The notes: generated by a model from the letters alone, not told the origin. A stretch of 64,000 nt of DNA from Pseudomonas sp. sp1636 (GCF_030376615.1 NZ_JARRAB010000008.1:62001-126000); one strand, 5' to 3'; shown: positions 31,818 through 42,682, counted from the stretch's first letter. Made by a program: numbers and translations.

Positions 31818-33319
31818 GGCGCACCTCCCGGGAGGACGATCTGGCGATACAACTGCAGGTCGAGCAACTGGCTGGCCGTTGCCTCGGCATACGTCAACAG
31901 AGGCGCGGCCAGGCCGACCAGCAGCGGACTGAGCAGCAACAGTCCGATGCAGGCGAGCAAGCGGCCATAGTCCAGTTCGGCACTGTCCAGCTGGCTCTGA
32001 CCGACCCGCCAGAACAAGGTGCTGCCGGCGCGGCTGAGCGCGATCAACGTGGCCAGACCGCCGCCCAGCACCGCCGGCCAGAGGAGCAGCGCCTGCAGGC
32101 CCGGCTCCACCGCACGCAACAACAGCAGCTTGCCGATGAACCCGGACAGCGGCGGCAAGCCGGCCACGCTGATCGCCCCGACGAAAAACAGAATTCCCAG
32201 CAAATGCGGATTCTGCAACTGCGGCCCCTGGATCAGCAGAGTGGTTTTCTGCCCCCGCTGGCGCGCAATCAGATCGGCCAGGAGGAACAGGCCACCGGCA
32301 ATCCAGGTGCTGTGCAGCAGGTAGAACAAGGCGGCGGCCAAGGCTTGTGGCGTGCCCAGGGAAATCCCCGCAAGCAGGGTGCCGACCGAGACCACCACCA
32401 GATAGGCGAGCAAGTGGTGCAGACTGCTCGCCGCCAACGCGCCTATGACGCCCAAGCCGATGGTCAACAGCGCCAACGGCCAGAGCCAGTCCTGGGCCAT
32501 GTTGGCCAACATGCCGGCGTCGTCGCCGAAGATCAGCGTATAGACGCGCAGGATCGAGTACAGACCGACCTTGGTCATGATCGCGAACAGTGCCGCGACC
32601 GGCGCCGTGGCCGAGGCGTACGCCCTGGGCAACCAGAAATACAGCGGCAGGAACGCCGCCTTCAAGCCGAACACCACCAACAGCAACAAGCCGGCGGCGC
32701 CCAGCAAGGGCGCCTGATCGGCATTGGCCGCAGCCACCCGTACGGCCAGGTCGGCCATGTTCAGCGTGCCGCTGATGCCGTAGAGCACGCCGACCGCCAA
32801 CAGGAACAAGGCCGAGCCGACCAGGTTGAGGATCACGTAATGCAAGCCGGCCCGTACCCGCTCCGCTCCACCGCCGTGCAGCAACAGCGAATAGGAGGCG
32901 ATCAGCAGAATCTCGAAGAACACGAACAGGTTGAACAGGTCGCCGGTGAGAAAGGCGCCGTTGATGCCCATCAACTGGAACTGGAACAGCGCATGGAAAT
33001 TGCGCCCGCGCTCGTCATCGCCGCGCGTCGCATAAAGCAGGGCGAAAAAGGCCAGCAGCGCAGTAGCCACCAGCAACAGCGCACTCAACCGGTCGAGCAG
33101 CAGGATGATGCCGAACGGCGGCTGCCAGTTGCCCAGGGCATAGACCCGCAGCCCGCCCTGGTCGGCCAGCCAGATCAACCACAGACTCAGCGCCACCAGC
33201 ACCGCGGCGCTGCTCAGCGATAAGGCTCGTTTGGCCGGCATGCTCAGCCGGGCTCCGAATAGCAACAGGCAGCCGATGAACATCGGCAGCAACACCGGCA
33301 GGATCAAGCCATGATTCAT
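31814..33319 (-). CDS. mrpD: Mrp antiporter subunit D
   Basis: A 501-aa NuoN/NuoL-like proton-translocating subunit with about 14 transmembrane helices. The conserved charged residues of the channel are visible, including the Glu in FVFFEILLIASY and the Lys in GLKAAFLPLYFWLPRAYASAT. Start and stop overlap the neighbours by 4 bp (ATGA), the typical mrp layout. Confidence 0.94.
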   Translation of the reverse strand: MNHGLILPVLLPMFIGCLLLFGARLSMPAKRALSLSSAAVLVALSLWLIWLADQGGLRVYALGNWQPPFGIILLLDRLSALLLVATALLAFFALLYATRGDDERGRNFHALFQFQLMGINGAFLTGDLFNLFVFFEILLIASYSLLLHGGGAERVRAGLHYVILNLVGSALFLLAVGVLYGISGTLNMADLAVRVAAANADQAPLLGAAGLLLLVVFGLKAAFLPLYFWLPRAYASATAPVAALFAIMTKVGLYSILRVYTLIFGDDAGMLANMAQDWLWPLALLTIGLGVIGALAASSLHHLLAYLVVVSVGTLLAGISLGTPQALAAALFYLLHSTWIAGGLFLLADLIARQRGQKTTLLIQGPQLQNPHLLGILFFVGAISVAGLPPLSGFIGKLLLLRAVEPGLQALLLWPAVLGGGLATLIALSRAGSTLFWRVGQSQLDSAELDYGRLLACIGLLLLSPLLVGLAAPLLTYAEATASQLLDLQLYRQIVLPGGAP

Positions 33320-33645
33320 CGGGCGGACTCCCGGCCATCGACGTGGTCGGTTTTCATTTCGCCGACGCTGCGCAGCGCCAGCACCACCACGAAGGCGGTC
33401 ATGGCAAAGCCGATGACGATGGCGGTCAGCACCAGCGCCTGCGGCAGCGGATCGGCATACTCGGCGTTGGCGCCGATCACCGTGGTTACGCCGGTTTGCA
33501 GGCGACCCATGGCGAACAGGAACAGGTTGACCGCATAGGAGATCAGCGTCAGGCCCATCACCACCGCAAAGGTGCGCGCTCGCAGCAACAGGTAAACACC
33601 GCTGGCGGTGAGGATGCCGAGGGCTACGGCAAACAAAGCTTCCAT
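33316..33645 (-). CDS. mrpC: Mrp antiporter subunit C
   Basis: A 109-aa NuoK-like protein with three transmembrane helices and the conserved GLTLISYAVNLFLFAMG helix, and DPLPQALVLTAIVIGFA. It starts 1 bp after the mrpAB stop and overlaps mrpD by 4 bp. Confidence 0.93.
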   Translation of the reverse strand: MEALFAVALGILTASGVYLLLRARTFAVVMGLTLISYAVNLFLFAMGRLQTGVTTVIGANAEYADPLPQALVLTAIVIGFAMTAFVVVLALRSVGEMKTDHVDGRESAR

Positions 33646-33646
33646 C

Positions 33647-36439
33647 TCAAAGTACCTCTTGTCCGGCCTTTTCCTGGGTCAACTTGCCCAGGTTAGAGAG
33701 AATCAGCAGGGTCGCACCGACCACGGTCAGGTACACGCCCAGGTCAAACAGCATGGCACTGGCCAGCTCGATTTCGCCGATCAACGGGATCTCGAAATGA
33801 CCGAATGCCGAGGTCAGAAACGGTCGGTCGAATAGCCAACTGCCGAGCCCGGTCAGCCCGGCGATCAGCACCCCGGCCCCGGCCATGCGGTGATAATTGA
33901 GCGGCAACCGCGACTGCGTCCACTGCACGCCGCTGGCGACGTATTGCAGGATCAGCGCCACGGCAGTGACCAGGCCGGCGATGAAACCGCCGCCCGGCAG
34001 GTTGTGCCCACGCAGGAAGATGAACACCGAAATCAACAGGGCCATCGGCAACAGTACCCGCGACAGAGTGGCGAGGATCAGCGGGTGGCGATCATGCGCC
34101 CAACTGCGGCCTTCGGCATCGGCGTGCGGCTGGAACAGGCGCAGGCCATCGAGCATGGCGTAGATGCCGACACCGGCAATCGCCAGTACGCTGATTTCGC
34201 CCAGGGTATCGAAGCCGCGGAAGTCCACCAGGATCACGTTGACCACATTGCTGCCACCGCCGCCGGACAGGCTGTTCTCCAGGAAGAAACTGGAAATGCT
34301 GTCATAGGGCCGGGTCAGTACGGCAAACACCAGGATCGCCACCATCACCCCGAAGCCCGCCGCCAGGATGAAATCGCGCAAACCACGGATACTGCTCGAT
34401 TCGCCACGCGTCTGCGCCGGCAGGAAGTACAGCGCCAGCATCAGCAGGACGATGGTCACCACCTCCACCGACAGCTGGGTCAGGGCCAGATCCGGCGCCG
34501 AGTAGCGGGCAAAGGCCAGCGCCACCATCAGGCCGACCACACTGAGCATCAGCAGCGACACCAGACGCTGGCGATGGAACACCACCGTGGCCAGCGCGGC
34601 CAGTGCCAGGACGCCCAGGCCCAAGGCGGTGATGCCATCGACCGGAGTCAGCGCCAGCGCGCCGGTAACTTGCGGCAAGGGGCTGAGCGCAAAGGTCACC
34701 ACCACCAGCGCGGCGCCCAATAACAACCCCAGATAATGCTGCAACGAACCGTTTTCCAGGCGCTTGGTGATCGCCAGGCAAATCCGCACCAGCAACAGCA
34801 TGCCCTGCTCGAACAGCAAGCGGGCATCCATGCTCGGCAAACCGGCATACCAGCGGAACAACGGCTGGCGGCATAAGTAAACGAGAATCCCGCCAAACAA
34901 GGCGATGAAACTCATCAGCAGCGGCAGATTGAAGCCATGCCAGATCGCCAGGCTGTATTCGGGCAGGCTCCCGCCCAGGGCCGCCGTCGCCGCCACGGCG
35001 AGCAATGGCGCGACCGTGTAAGCCGGCACTATGCCGACCAGCAAACAGAGGAATACCAACACCTCCACGGGCAGTTTCATGTAGCGCGGCGGCTCATGGG
35101 GCGGGTACTTCGGCAGGTTGATCGGTTCGCCGTTGAAGAACACGTCATGGATAAAGCGCAGCGAATAGGCCACCGAAAATACCCCGGCCAGGGTCGCCGC
35201 CGCCGGAATCGCCCAGTTGAAGCTGCCGAGCAGGTGCTGGTTGAGGGTCTCGCTGAAGAACATCTCCTTGCTCAGGAAGCCATTGAGCAAAGGCACCCCG
35301 GCCATCGCCGAGGCCGCCACCATCGCCAACATGGCGGTATGCGGCATGTACTTCCACATGCCGTTGATGCGGCGCATGTCGCGGCTGCCGGTTTCGTGGT
35401 CGATGATGCCCGCGGCCATGAACAGCGAAGCCTTGAAAGTCGCGTGGTTGATGATATGGAACACCGCCGCCACCGTCGCCAGGCGGGTATCCAGACCGAA
35501 CAGCAGGGTAATCAGGCCCAGGTGGCTGATGGTCGAATAGGCCAACAAGCCCTTGAGATCGTGCTGAAACAAGGCCATCCCGGCGCCGACCAGCAAGGTC
35601 ACCAGACCGGTGATACTGACCAGGTAGAACCACCACTCGGTACCGGCCAGCGCCGGATACAGCCGCGCCAGCAGAAACACTCCGGCCTTGACCATGGTCG
35701 CCGAGTGCAAATAAGCCGAAACCGGAGTCGGTGCCGCCATCGCATGGGGCAACCAGAAGTGGAAGGGAAACTGCGCCGACTTGGTGAACACGCCGAGCAA
35801 CACCAGCACCAGGGCCAGGGGATACAGTGCATGGGCGCGAATCGCATAACCGCTGGCGAGCACCTGCGACAGCTCGAAGCTGCCGGCGATATGGCCAATC
35901 AGCAAGATCCCCGCGAACAGAGCCAAACCGCCGCCGCCGGTAATCGCCAAGGCCATGCGCGCACCGGTGCGCGCATCCGAACGGCCACTCCAGAAGCCGA
36001 TCAAGAGGAACGACGAGAGGCTGGTCAGCTCCCAGAACATCAGCATCAGCAGCAGATTTTCCGACAGCACCACGCCAAGCATCGAGCCCATGAAGAGCAG
36101 CAGAAAAGCGAAGAAACGTCCGATCGGCTCCTGTTTCGCCAGGTAGTAACGGGCGTAGAGAATCACCAACAGACCGATGCCGAGAATCAGCAAGGCAAAC
36201 AGAAAACCCAGGCCATCCAGGCGCAAGCTCAGGTTCAGCCCCAGCGAGGGCAACCAGTTCAGCTTGACCTTGAGCAACTCACCGGCAAACACCGACGATT
36301 GTTGCGACAACAACAGGAGCAAAGCCGCCAGCGGCGCCAGCCCCGCCGCCACCGAGCAGGCCGAACGCCCCATTCGCTCGGCCAACAGTGGCAGGATCAT
36401 CCCCAAAAATGGCAAGGCGACAATTAGCGCAAGCGCCAT
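33647..36439 (-). CDS. mrpA: Mrp antiporter subunit A with fused subunit B
   Basis: A 930-aa protein. The N-terminal ~750 residues are the NuoL-like MrpA, with Glu in [16 protein letters not shown], Lys in [17 protein letters not shown], and the [14 protein letters not shown] segment. The C-terminal ~150 residues form an MrpB domain ([23 protein letters not shown]). This AB fusion is normal for the proteobacterial six-gene group. The start at 36439 was chosen over an upstream TTG at 36445. First gene of mrpACDEFG; promoter expected in 36440-36858. Confidence 0.94.
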   Translation of the reverse strand: MALALIVALPFLGMILPLLAERMGRSACSVAAGLAPLAALLLLLSQQSSVFAGELLKVKLNWLPSLGLNLSLRLDGLGFLFALLILGIGLLVILYARYYLAKQEPIGRFFAFLLLFMGSMLGVVLSENLLLMLMFWELTSLSSFLLIGFWSGRSDARTGARMALAITGGGGLALFAGILLIGHIAGSFELSQVLASGYAIRAHALYPLALVLVLLGVFTKSAQFPFHFWLPHAMAAPTPVSAYLHSATMVKAGVFLLARLYPALAGTEWWFYLVSITGLVTLLVGAGMALFQHDLKGLLAYSTISHLGLITLLFGLDTRLATVAAVFHIINHATFKASLFMAAGIIDHETGSRDMRRINGMWKYMPHTAMLAMVAASAMAGVPLLNGFLSKEMFFSETLNQHLLGSFNWAIPAAATLAGVFSVAYSLRFIHDVFFNGEPINLPKYPPHEPPRYMKLPVEVLVFLCLLVGIVPAYTVAPLLAVAATAALGGSLPEYSLAIWHGFNLPLLMSFIALFGGILVYLCRQPLFRWYAGLPSMDARLLFEQGMLLLVRICLAITKRLENGSLQHYLGLLLGAALVVVTFALSPLPQVTGALALTPVDGITALGLGVLALAALATVVFHRQRLVSLLMLSVVGLMVALAFARYSAPDLALTQLSVEVVTIVLLMLALYFLPAQTRGESSSIRGLRDFILAAGFGVMVAILVFAVLTRPYDSISSFFLENSLSGGGGSNVVNVILVDFRGFDTLGEISVLAIAGVGIYAMLDGLRLFQPHADAEGRSWAHDRHPLILATLSRVLLPMALLISVFIFLRGHNLPGGGFIAGLVTAVALILQYVASGVQWTQSRLPLNYHRMAGAGVLIAGLTGLGSWLFDRPFLTSAFGHFEIPLIGEIELASAMLFDLGVYLTVVGATLLILSNLGKLTQEKAGQEVL

Positions 36440-36858
36440 ACACAAAACCCCTTTTTTGCAAGTCCGCCGACCGGGTCATGGCCGAGGGTTAGCGTCCAAA
36501 CTGCTACGCCCGCCGCATGACCGGGACTCACCGGCGTGCGGCGGGCGTAGCTTGTTGTATTGGCCGGTCTACGCCGACTGCATAGCCTGAAGAGGCAATG
36601 ACAATTAGTGCTGCAGGTATCCTCAGATGGCTCAACCGGCGCTCGCCAAGCCTGATCGGAGCCAGCTAAGCCTTTGTCGACACAGGATTATTTCCCGATT
36701 ATCCATACCTATCGGTGCAACGTCATGAATAGAAGTATTACTAAAATCGCGAGCCGGCCGGCTGTCTGACTCTAGCGAGTGCCGGGCACAGGGTGGCGAT
36801 CATTGAGTGACCCACGAAAAAGCCGGATCAGCTGGCGCTGATCCGGCTTGGGCACGAG
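36440..36858. other. Intergenic region upstream of mrp with a strong hairpin
   Basis: 419 bp without a gene. A perfect 14-bp inverted repeat, CTACGCCCGCCGCA (36504-36517) with TGCGGCGGGCGTAG (36537-36550), has a 19-nt loop and no T run. It could be a solitary REP-like hairpin or an RNA element in the mrp leader. The terminator of the SlyB-like gene lies at the other end. Confidence 0.7.
36816..36849 (-). terminator. Terminator of the SlyB-like gene
   Basis: Arms AGCCGGATCAG (36821-36831) and CTGATCCGGCT (36838-36848) are perfect, followed on the minus strand by TTTTT. It lies directly after the stop codon at 36859. Confidence 0.9.
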
Positions 36859-37323
36859 TCACAGGGCGACGCGGCTGGTGCCGTTGACAGTCATGATCCG
36901 TACGCGCTGACCCACCCGGAAAATCTGGTTCTCTTCGACGGCCTGAACATAGGCACGCATGGTGCCGTCGTCTTCACGTACGGTGATTTCCACGCCCTGG
37001 GTGCGAGTGAAGCCCTCTTCGGTGGCGGCACCGATCAAACCACCGGCCACCGCACCGATCACCGCCGCGACGGCACTGCCGCGACCGCCACCGACACCAC
37101 TACCGGCCACTCCGCCCACCACCGCACCGGCACCGGCACCGATCGGCGTCTTGGTGCCTTCGATTTTCACCGGCCGCAGCGATTCGATAGTGCCCATGCG
37201 CACGGTTTGCACCGCGCGGGCTTCATCGCGCGAATAGCTGTCGCCCGTCAGGCTGGACGCGCAGCCCCCCAGGGCCAGAGCCAATGCCGTAAAAACTGTA
37301 ACCAACGCAACTGGCTTACGCAT
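36859..37323 (-). CDS. SlyB-like outer membrane lipoprotein, glycine zipper 2TM
   Basis: A 154-aa protein. Lipoprotein signal LALALGGCASS (Cys near 21), a SYSRDEARAVQTVRMGTIESLRPVKIEGTKT block typical of SlyB, and two glycine-zipper helices rich in GAGAVVGGVAG/GAVAGGLIGAA. A small beta domain follows (EITVREDDG). SlyB forms outer membrane lipid-protein assemblies under envelope stress and is PhoPQ-controlled in enterics. The start at 37323 gives the canonical signal peptide. Own terminator downstream. Confidence 0.9.
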   Translation of the reverse strand: MRKPVALVTVFTALALALGGCASSLTGDSYSRDEARAVQTVRMGTIESLRPVKIEGTKTPIGAGAGAVVGGVAGSGVGGGRGSAVAAVIGAVAGGLIGAATEEGFTRTQGVEITVREDDGTMRAYVQAVEENQIFRVGQRVRIMTVNGTSRVAL

Positions 37324-37472
37324 GAGAACCGCCTCCGTTTTCAATATATGTCTCATTAGACCGGCAAAGCACGCAACTGTCATCCTGTCCATCGAAAACC
37401 CTGTCCGACGATCTGTCTATGTCAGTCAGCTTAGGCTATCGGTTAGGCTTCGTCGCAAGGAGGGGAATATCC

Positions 37473-37709
37473 ATGGATTACTTCATCATCGCCAGCCTGA
37501 CCTGTGCCGGTCTCTACTTCCACTGGTGGCTGTTCGTACGCATCAAACGCTGGGCCGACCGCGACCTGGCCTTATCGCTGGCCGGCCAGGACGCCGCGAA
37601 GAAGGACTATATGCTCCAGCGCTTGGCCGATGCCCGAGCCAGCAAGGTCAAACGCCGCGAACTACCAGCCTGGCTGGAACGCGCGGCCGCCGATTACCGG
37701 GCGCACTGA
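37473..37709 (+). CDS. Small membrane-anchored protein, unknown function
   Basis: A 78-aa protein with one N-terminal transmembrane helix (MDYFIIASLTCAGLYFHWWLF) and a basic, helical cytoplasmic tail ending LPAWLERAAADYRAH. The ATG at 37473 follows AAGGAGGGG. Conserved-looking in Pseudomonas by composition, but no family name is known to me. Confidence 0.7.
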   Translation: MDYFIIASLTCAGLYFHWWLFVRIKRWADRDLALSLAGQDAAKKDYMLQRLADARASKVKRRELPAWLERAAADYRAH

Positions 37710-37834
37710 GGGGGCGCGACAACCCACTGCGGAGAACCATGCGGCGCTGCCCGAAGCCAAGTCGCTTGTCTTCCCCCAGAAACAGCAAGGCGCCCGCAGG
37801 CGCCCCGTAGAACCGATTGAATCCGCCGCAGAGA

Positions 37835-38482
37835 TCAAGGTGCCAGACGTTCACGGCTCCATCCATCGTTGTGCAGGCGATAGTCGAGGCGGTCATGCAG
37901 GCGACTGGCGCGGCCCTGCCAAAACTCGATACGCTCGGCCAGCAGGCGATAACCACCCCAATGTGGCGGACAGTCTGGCGCCTGCTCGAGAAAGCGCTGC
38001 TTGACTTGCGCCAGCAGACCTTCAAGCTCGGCGCGATTCTTGATTACCCGGCTCTGTGGCGAAGCCCAGGCGCCCAGGCGACTGCCCAGCGGCCGCACCT
38101 GGAAATAGGCATCGGATTCGGCCTGGGAAAGGCGTTCAACCCGGCCCTCGATGCGTACCTGACGCTCCAGGCCCGGCCAGAAAAAAGTCATGGCCGCATA
38201 GGGTCTGGCGGCCAGTTCCTGGCCCTTGGCGCTGTCGTAGTTGCCGAAGAAGGTGAATCCGCGCTCGTCCAGCCCCTTGAGCAGCAACACCCGGCAATGC
38301 GGACGACCCTCGGCATCGACAGTGGCCAGCGTCATGGTGTTGGGCTCGACCGGCGGTTGCTCGGTCTTCACCGCATCGGCAAGCCATTGTTTGAACAAGC
38401 TGAATGGCTCGAAAGGCGCCTGCGCCTCGCTCAAGCCATCACGGGTGTAGTCGCGGCGCATATCCGCCAGGGTCTGGGTCAT
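37835..38482 (-). CDS. pdxH: Pyridoxamine 5'-phosphate oxidase PdxH
   Basis: A 215-aa FMN enzyme, the normal length, oxidising pyridoxine/pyridoxamine 5'-phosphate to PLP. Diagnostic segments: [42 protein letters not shown], and the C-terminal [17 protein letters not shown] with WSRERLAP at the end. It is preceded by an OmpA-like lipoprotein gene in the same direction, 74 bp upstream. Confidence 0.96.
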   Translation of the reverse strand: MTQTLADMRRDYTRDGLSEAQAPFEPFSLFKQWLADAVKTEQPPVEPNTMTLATVDAEGRPHCRVLLLKGLDERGFTFFGNYDSAKGQELAARPYAAMTFFWPGLERQVRIEGRVERLSQAESDAYFQVRPLGSRLGAWASPQSRVIKNRAELEGLLAQVKQRFLEQAPDCPPHWGGYRLLAERIEFWQGRASRLHDRLDYRLHNDGWSRERLAP

Positions 38483-38556
38483 GGCAAAGCCCTCTAGAAC
38501 GGTGGCTGCCTAGCTTACCCGGAGACGCTTCATTTGACTTGATCTGCGGCAATTAT

Positions 38557-39207
38557 CTACTTGCCGGCAGCCAGTTTGGCATTCGTCGCCTTGGCTACAA
38601 CCACCGCCGGCTCGACTGCCGGGGCTGGCTGGCTGTACTTGGCGACCAGCGCCTGCATGGTGTCCTGCGAGGTCAGCAGGATCTCCACCCGCCGATTGAG
38701 CGCGCGCCCTTCGGCGCTGTCATTGGCCGCGCGCGGCATGTCCGAGCCCATCCCCTTGACCATCAGACGGTTCTGCTTCAACCCGCTCAAGCGGAAGATC
38801 GCAGTAAAGGCCCGCGCCCGCTCATGGCTGAGCTCGCGATTGGCCGCAGCGGCGCCACTGCTGTCGGCATGGCCGAGCACGAACACGGCAATGCCATGAT
38901 CGTTCTCCAGCAATTTGGCAACCCGGCTGATCGGCCCAAGGGTCACCGGCAACAGCATAAATGGCCGATCCGGATTGAACGTACCCTGCACCGGCGCCGT
39001 CACCACCAGCAGATTCTCGCGCCGCTCCAATTCGAAATGACTGCCTTTGATCGCTTCACGCAGACGCGGTTCGTAATCGTCCAGCCAGGCCTGAGTGACC
39101 TTTGGATTCGGCATGGCGACCGGTGCGGGTGTTTTGCTCTTTTCAGGGCCTGCGCAACCGGCAAGGAGCAGGCACAGGACGAAGGCGAGAGATTTAGTGG
39201 CGGGCAT
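38557..39207 (-). CDS. OmpA-family lipoprotein
   Basis: A 216-aa protein. Lipoprotein signal (LLLAGCAGPE, Cys near 18) and an OmpA-like peptidoglycan-binding domain at about 60-190, with FVLGHADSSGAAAANRELSHERARAF and NRRVEILL. The tail after the domain is Ala/Val-rich. It anchors the outer membrane to peptidoglycan. It is probably transcribed alone or with pdxH. Confidence 0.88.
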   Translation of the reverse strand: MPATKSLAFVLCLLLAGCAGPEKSKTPAPVAMPNPKVTQAWLDDYEPRLREAIKGSHFELERRENLLVVTAPVQGTFNPDRPFMLLPVTLGPISRVAKLLENDHGIAVFVLGHADSSGAAAANRELSHERARAFTAIFRLSGLKQNRLMVKGMGSDMPRAANDSAEGRALNRRVEILLTSQDTMQALVAKYSQPAPAVEPAVVVAKATNAKLAAGK

Positions 39208-39303
39208 CGGTTATCCACATACGAAACGGTCTAAAGAAACCGGCAACGAGCCGGCATGAACACTTAAAACAACCACAAGGTGCTGGGAGTTTAGCCGAGC
39301 TTC

Positions 39304-40449
39304 CTACAAACAATCTGCCACAACACGCGCAAGTTTCTGCGCACGAGGATCCATTAAGACGAACGGCCCCAGATTGTTGACCACGAAGCCAAAGGCCAGA
39401 TCGCGCTCCGGGTCGGCAAAGCCGCTGGAACCACCCGCCCCCGGATGGCCGAAAGCCCGCGGCCCCAGGCCATAGGTAGCGTTGGCCACCGCGGGCTGGT
39501 CGAGCATGCAGCCCAGACCGAAGCGGGTGCGGGTCAGCAGGGTCTTGTCCTCACCGACAGCATGTTCACGGGTCAGTTCATCGAGCAGCTCGCTCTCCAG
39601 CAAGCGGCCATCGAGCAAACCGCTGTAAAAACCGGCCAGACTGCGCGCATTACCATGACCATTGGCCGCCGGCTGCTGCATTCGACGCCACTGCGGCTTG
39701 TTAGTACTGGTCATGATCGACGGCGGATTGGTGAACGCTCGCGTGCTCACGGCCGCGGGGTCGCTCATCATGACCTTGAGCAGACGCTGCGCAGCGGCAT
39801 CCCCCAGGCTGCCCTTGCCGCGGGAGATATGCGCCACGCGGTCGAATTCTTCATCGGCCAAGCCGACATGAAAGTCCAGGCCCAGCGGTTTGGCGACGCG
39901 CGCGACTATCGACTCCCCCGGGCCGCGGCCTTCGATGCGCCGCAACAATTCGCCGACCAGCCAGCCGTAGGTGATAGGCGCGTAACCATGGCCTTGACCG
40001 AGCGACCACCAGGGCTCTTCGGCCGCCAGTGCGGCGGTCATCGTCTGCCAATCGTACAAGGCCTCGGCCGGTAGCATCTGGTGCAACGCCGGCAGCCCAG
40101 CCTGATGGCAGAGCAAATGCCGCAGGGTAATTTTGCCTTTGCCGGCGGCGGCGAATTCTGGCCAATAACGGGCCACAGGCGCGTCCAGCTCGAGCTTGCC
40201 CTCGCCGACCAGTTGCAAGGCCGTCACGGCAGTAAAGGTCTTAGTGCAGGAAAATAGGTTGAGGATGGTGTCGCTGTGCCAGGCCTGCTCACCGTCCTTG
40301 TCGGCCACTCCGGCCCAGATATCCAGCACCGTCTCGCCGGCGACCTGTACGCAAAGCGCGGCGCCGCGTTCCTGCGGGTCTTCGAACAAGGCGGCAAAGG
40401 CGTGCTTGACCGCCTCGAACTTGAGGTCGAAATAGCCCTGAATCTGCAC
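39304..40449 (-). CDS. Beta-lactamase-fold serine hydrolase (EstB-like esterase)
   Basis: A 381-aa protein with no signal peptide. The SxxK nucleophile motif is SCTK (Ser67, Lys70), and Tyr in YAPITYGWLVGEL is the likely second motif. HPGAGGSSGFADPERDLAFGFVVN near the C-terminus is typical of the class C-like esterase/beta-lactamase family (COG1680). Cytoplasmic location and relatives suggest an esterase, not a drug-resistance enzyme. It is monocistronic. Confidence 0.88.
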   Translation of the reverse strand: MQIQGYFDLKFEAVKHAFAALFEDPQERGAALCVQVAGETVLDIWAGVADKDGEQAWHSDTILNLFSCTKTFTAVTALQLVGEGKLELDAPVARYWPEFAAAGKGKITLRHLLCHQAGLPALHQMLPAEALYDWQTMTAALAAEEPWWSLGQGHGYAPITYGWLVGELLRRIEGRGPGESIVARVAKPLGLDFHVGLADEEFDRVAHISRGKGSLGDAAAQRLLKVMMSDPAAVSTRAFTNPPSIMTSTNKPQWRRMQQPAANGHGNARSLAGFYSGLLDGRLLESELLDELTREHAVGEDKTLLTRTRFGLGCMLDQPAVANATYGLGPRAFGHPGAGGSSGFADPERDLAFGFVVNNLGPFVLMDPRAQKLARVVADCL

Positions 40450-40537
40450 AAGCGGCTCCTTGGTCGGGGGAATGGATGATCAGCCGCGCATTGTTCCAGC
40501 CCGGCTTGCGCTTGGGAACCCGCGCAACCGGCCGCGC

Positions 40538-42682
40538 TTAACTGATTTCCCGGCGAAACGGCGGCAAGGCATTGAGAATCGCCTTGCCATAGCGCTGAGT
40601 CACCACTCGTCGATCGAGCAAGGTGATGGTGCCGCGGTCTGCTTCAGTACGCAGCAAACGCCCGCAGGCCTGCACCAGGCGCAGCGAGGCGTCGGGGACG
40701 GCGATTTCCATAAAGGGGTTGCCGCCGCGCGCCTCGATCCACTCGGCCAACGCCGCTTCCACCGGGTCGTCCGGCACGGCGAAGGGAATCTTGGCAATGA
40801 CCACATGTTCGCAATAGGCGCCGGGCAGGTCGACGCCTTCGGCGAAACTGGCCAGACCGAACAACACGCTGTCCTCGCCGCTATCGACCCGCGCCTTGTG
40901 CTTGTTGAGGGTTTCCTGCTTGGACAGGTTGCCCTGGATGAACACCCGCTTGCGCCACTCGCGCTCCAGGCCCTCGAACACGTCCTGCATCTGCTTGCGC
41001 GAGGAGAACAGCACCAGGGTGCCGCGCGAGCCCTCCACCAATGCCGGGAGATCGCGAATGATCGCCGCCGTGTGCGCCTGCGCATCGCGCGGATCGGCAT
41101 GCAGGTTCGGCACCCGCAAGACGCCGGCATCGGCATGATGGAAGGGGCTCGGCACCACGGAGGTCGCCGCCACCTTGGGCAGGCCGGCACGCATCCGGTA
41201 GCGGTCGAAGGTACCCAGCGCGGTCAGCGTCGCCGAGGTCACCAGGGCGCCATAGGCCACGTTCCACAGGTTGCGCCGCAGGGTTTCGGCGGCGAGGATC
41301 GGGCTGGCGTTGACTTCGATGTCGAACAAGGCGCCGCTGTCGGCCAGGGTCAGCCAGCGCGCCATCGGCGGGCTGTCTTCGGGGTCGTCGGCGGTGAAGG
41401 CCAGCCACAACTCCCAACTGCCATGGGCCCGCGCCAGCAGGCTGCCGAACAGCGGGTACCACTCCTCGGCCTGGTGGCTGGCGATGCCGATGGTGGCCTC
41501 GCCATCCATGGCTTCCTTGAGTTTCTCGGTCACCCCGGTGAACAGGTCGTTGAGTTTGGAAAAACCTTTCTTCAACTCAGTGCCCAGCTCACGCAGGTGC
41601 TCGGGCACTTGGCCGCCGACGAAACGGTGACGCGGCCGTTCGCGGCCCTGCATGTCTTCGCCGGGCTTGAACTCGGCCACCTGCTCGCAGGCGCTGAACA
41701 TGAACTGCTGCTGGGTCTTGATCTCCCGCGCCAGCTCCGGGATCTGTTCGATCAAGCGGCCCAGGTCGCCCGGCAGCGGGTGCTGGGCCAGCAGCTTGCT
41801 GAGGTTCTTCGCCGTCTGTTCCAGCCAGTCGGCGGTCGAGCGCAAGCGGGTGAAATGGGCGAAGTGGCCGATGGCCTTATCCGGCAGATGATGGCCTTCG
41901 TCGAACACATAGAGGGTTTCCCGCGGGTCGGGCAGCACGGCGCCGCCGCCCAGGGCCAGGTCGGCGAGCACCATGTCATGGTTGGTGACTATCACATCGA
42001 CCTTGCCCATGCCCTCACGCGCCTTGTAGAAGGCGCACTGCTGGAAGTTCGGGCAATGCCGGCTGGTGCACTGGCTGTGATCGGTGGTCAGTTGCGACCA
42101 GCGCGTGTCCTCCAGTTCCTCGGGCCAGCTGTCGCGGTCGCCGTCCCATTTGTTGCCGGCGAGCTTTTCCATCATGGCGACGAACAGTTTCTGGCTCTGT
42201 TCGTCGACGTCGATCCTGAAACCTTCTTCCTCGAACAACTGGGCGGTGGCGCTTTGCGCCTGGCCTTCCTGCAACAGCATGTCGAGCTTGGACAGGCACA
42301 GGTAGCGGCCACGGCCCTTGGCCAGGGCGAAACTGAAATTCAGACCGCTGTTACGCATCAGGTCGGGCAAATCCTTGTGCACGATCTGCTCTTGCAGGGC
42401 CACGGTCGCAGTGGCGATCACCAGACGCTTGCCGGCGGCCTTGGCCACGGGAATCGCCGCCAGGCAGTAGGCCACCGTCTTGCCGGTACCGGTACCGGCC
42501 TCGACCGCCACCACGGCGGGTTCGCCCTCGCGCCGACCCTCCCCGTCGACCTCGATCGCCCCCAGCACCTTGGCGATGTCGGCGATCATCAAGCGCTGGC
42601 CATAGCGCGGCTTGAGCGCCTTGGCTTCGAGAAAACGCGTGTAGGCGCCCTGGATCTGGGACTTGAGTTCGGTACTGAGCAT
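40538..42682 (-). CDS. dinG: ATP-dependent DNA helicase DinG
   Basis: A 714-aa XPD-like SF2 helicase that unwinds 5' overhangs and R-loops. Walker A EAGTGTGKT, the four-Cys Fe-S cluster region around CTSRHCPNFQQCAF, a DEAH-type box as DEGH in VFDEGHHLPDKA, and C-terminal helicase motifs (VLFSSRKQM; LRLVQACGRLLRTEADRG). DinG is LexA-controlled in E. coli; no clear SOS box was identified here. The start at 42682 fits the family. Confidence 0.95.
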   Translation of the reverse strand: MLSTELKSQIQGAYTRFLEAKALKPRYGQRLMIADIAKVLGAIEVDGEGRREGEPAVVAVEAGTGTGKTVAYCLAAIPVAKAAGKRLVIATATVALQEQIVHKDLPDLMRNSGLNFSFALAKGRGRYLCLSKLDMLLQEGQAQSATAQLFEEEGFRIDVDEQSQKLFVAMMEKLAGNKWDGDRDSWPEELEDTRWSQLTTDHSQCTSRHCPNFQQCAFYKAREGMGKVDVIVTNHDMVLADLALGGGAVLPDPRETLYVFDEGHHLPDKAIGHFAHFTRLRSTADWLEQTAKNLSKLLAQHPLPGDLGRLIEQIPELAREIKTQQQFMFSACEQVAEFKPGEDMQGRERPRHRFVGGQVPEHLRELGTELKKGFSKLNDLFTGVTEKLKEAMDGEATIGIASHQAEEWYPLFGSLLARAHGSWELWLAFTADDPEDSPPMARWLTLADSGALFDIEVNASPILAAETLRRNLWNVAYGALVTSATLTALGTFDRYRMRAGLPKVAATSVVPSPFHHADAGVLRVPNLHADPRDAQAHTAAIIRDLPALVEGSRGTLVLFSSRKQMQDVFEGLEREWRKRVFIQGNLSKQETLNKHKARVDSGEDSVLFGLASFAEGVDLPGAYCEHVVIAKIPFAVPDDPVEAALAEWIEARGGNPFMEIAVPDASLRLVQACGRLLRTEADRGTITLLDRRVVTQRYGKAILNALPPFRREIS

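Noticed and set aside
34937..36427. Long plus-strand ORF opposite mrpA, and a similar one opposite mrpD
   Set aside because: Gln/Arg/His-rich products typical of the reverse strand of Leu/Ala-rich membrane genes; no start signals.
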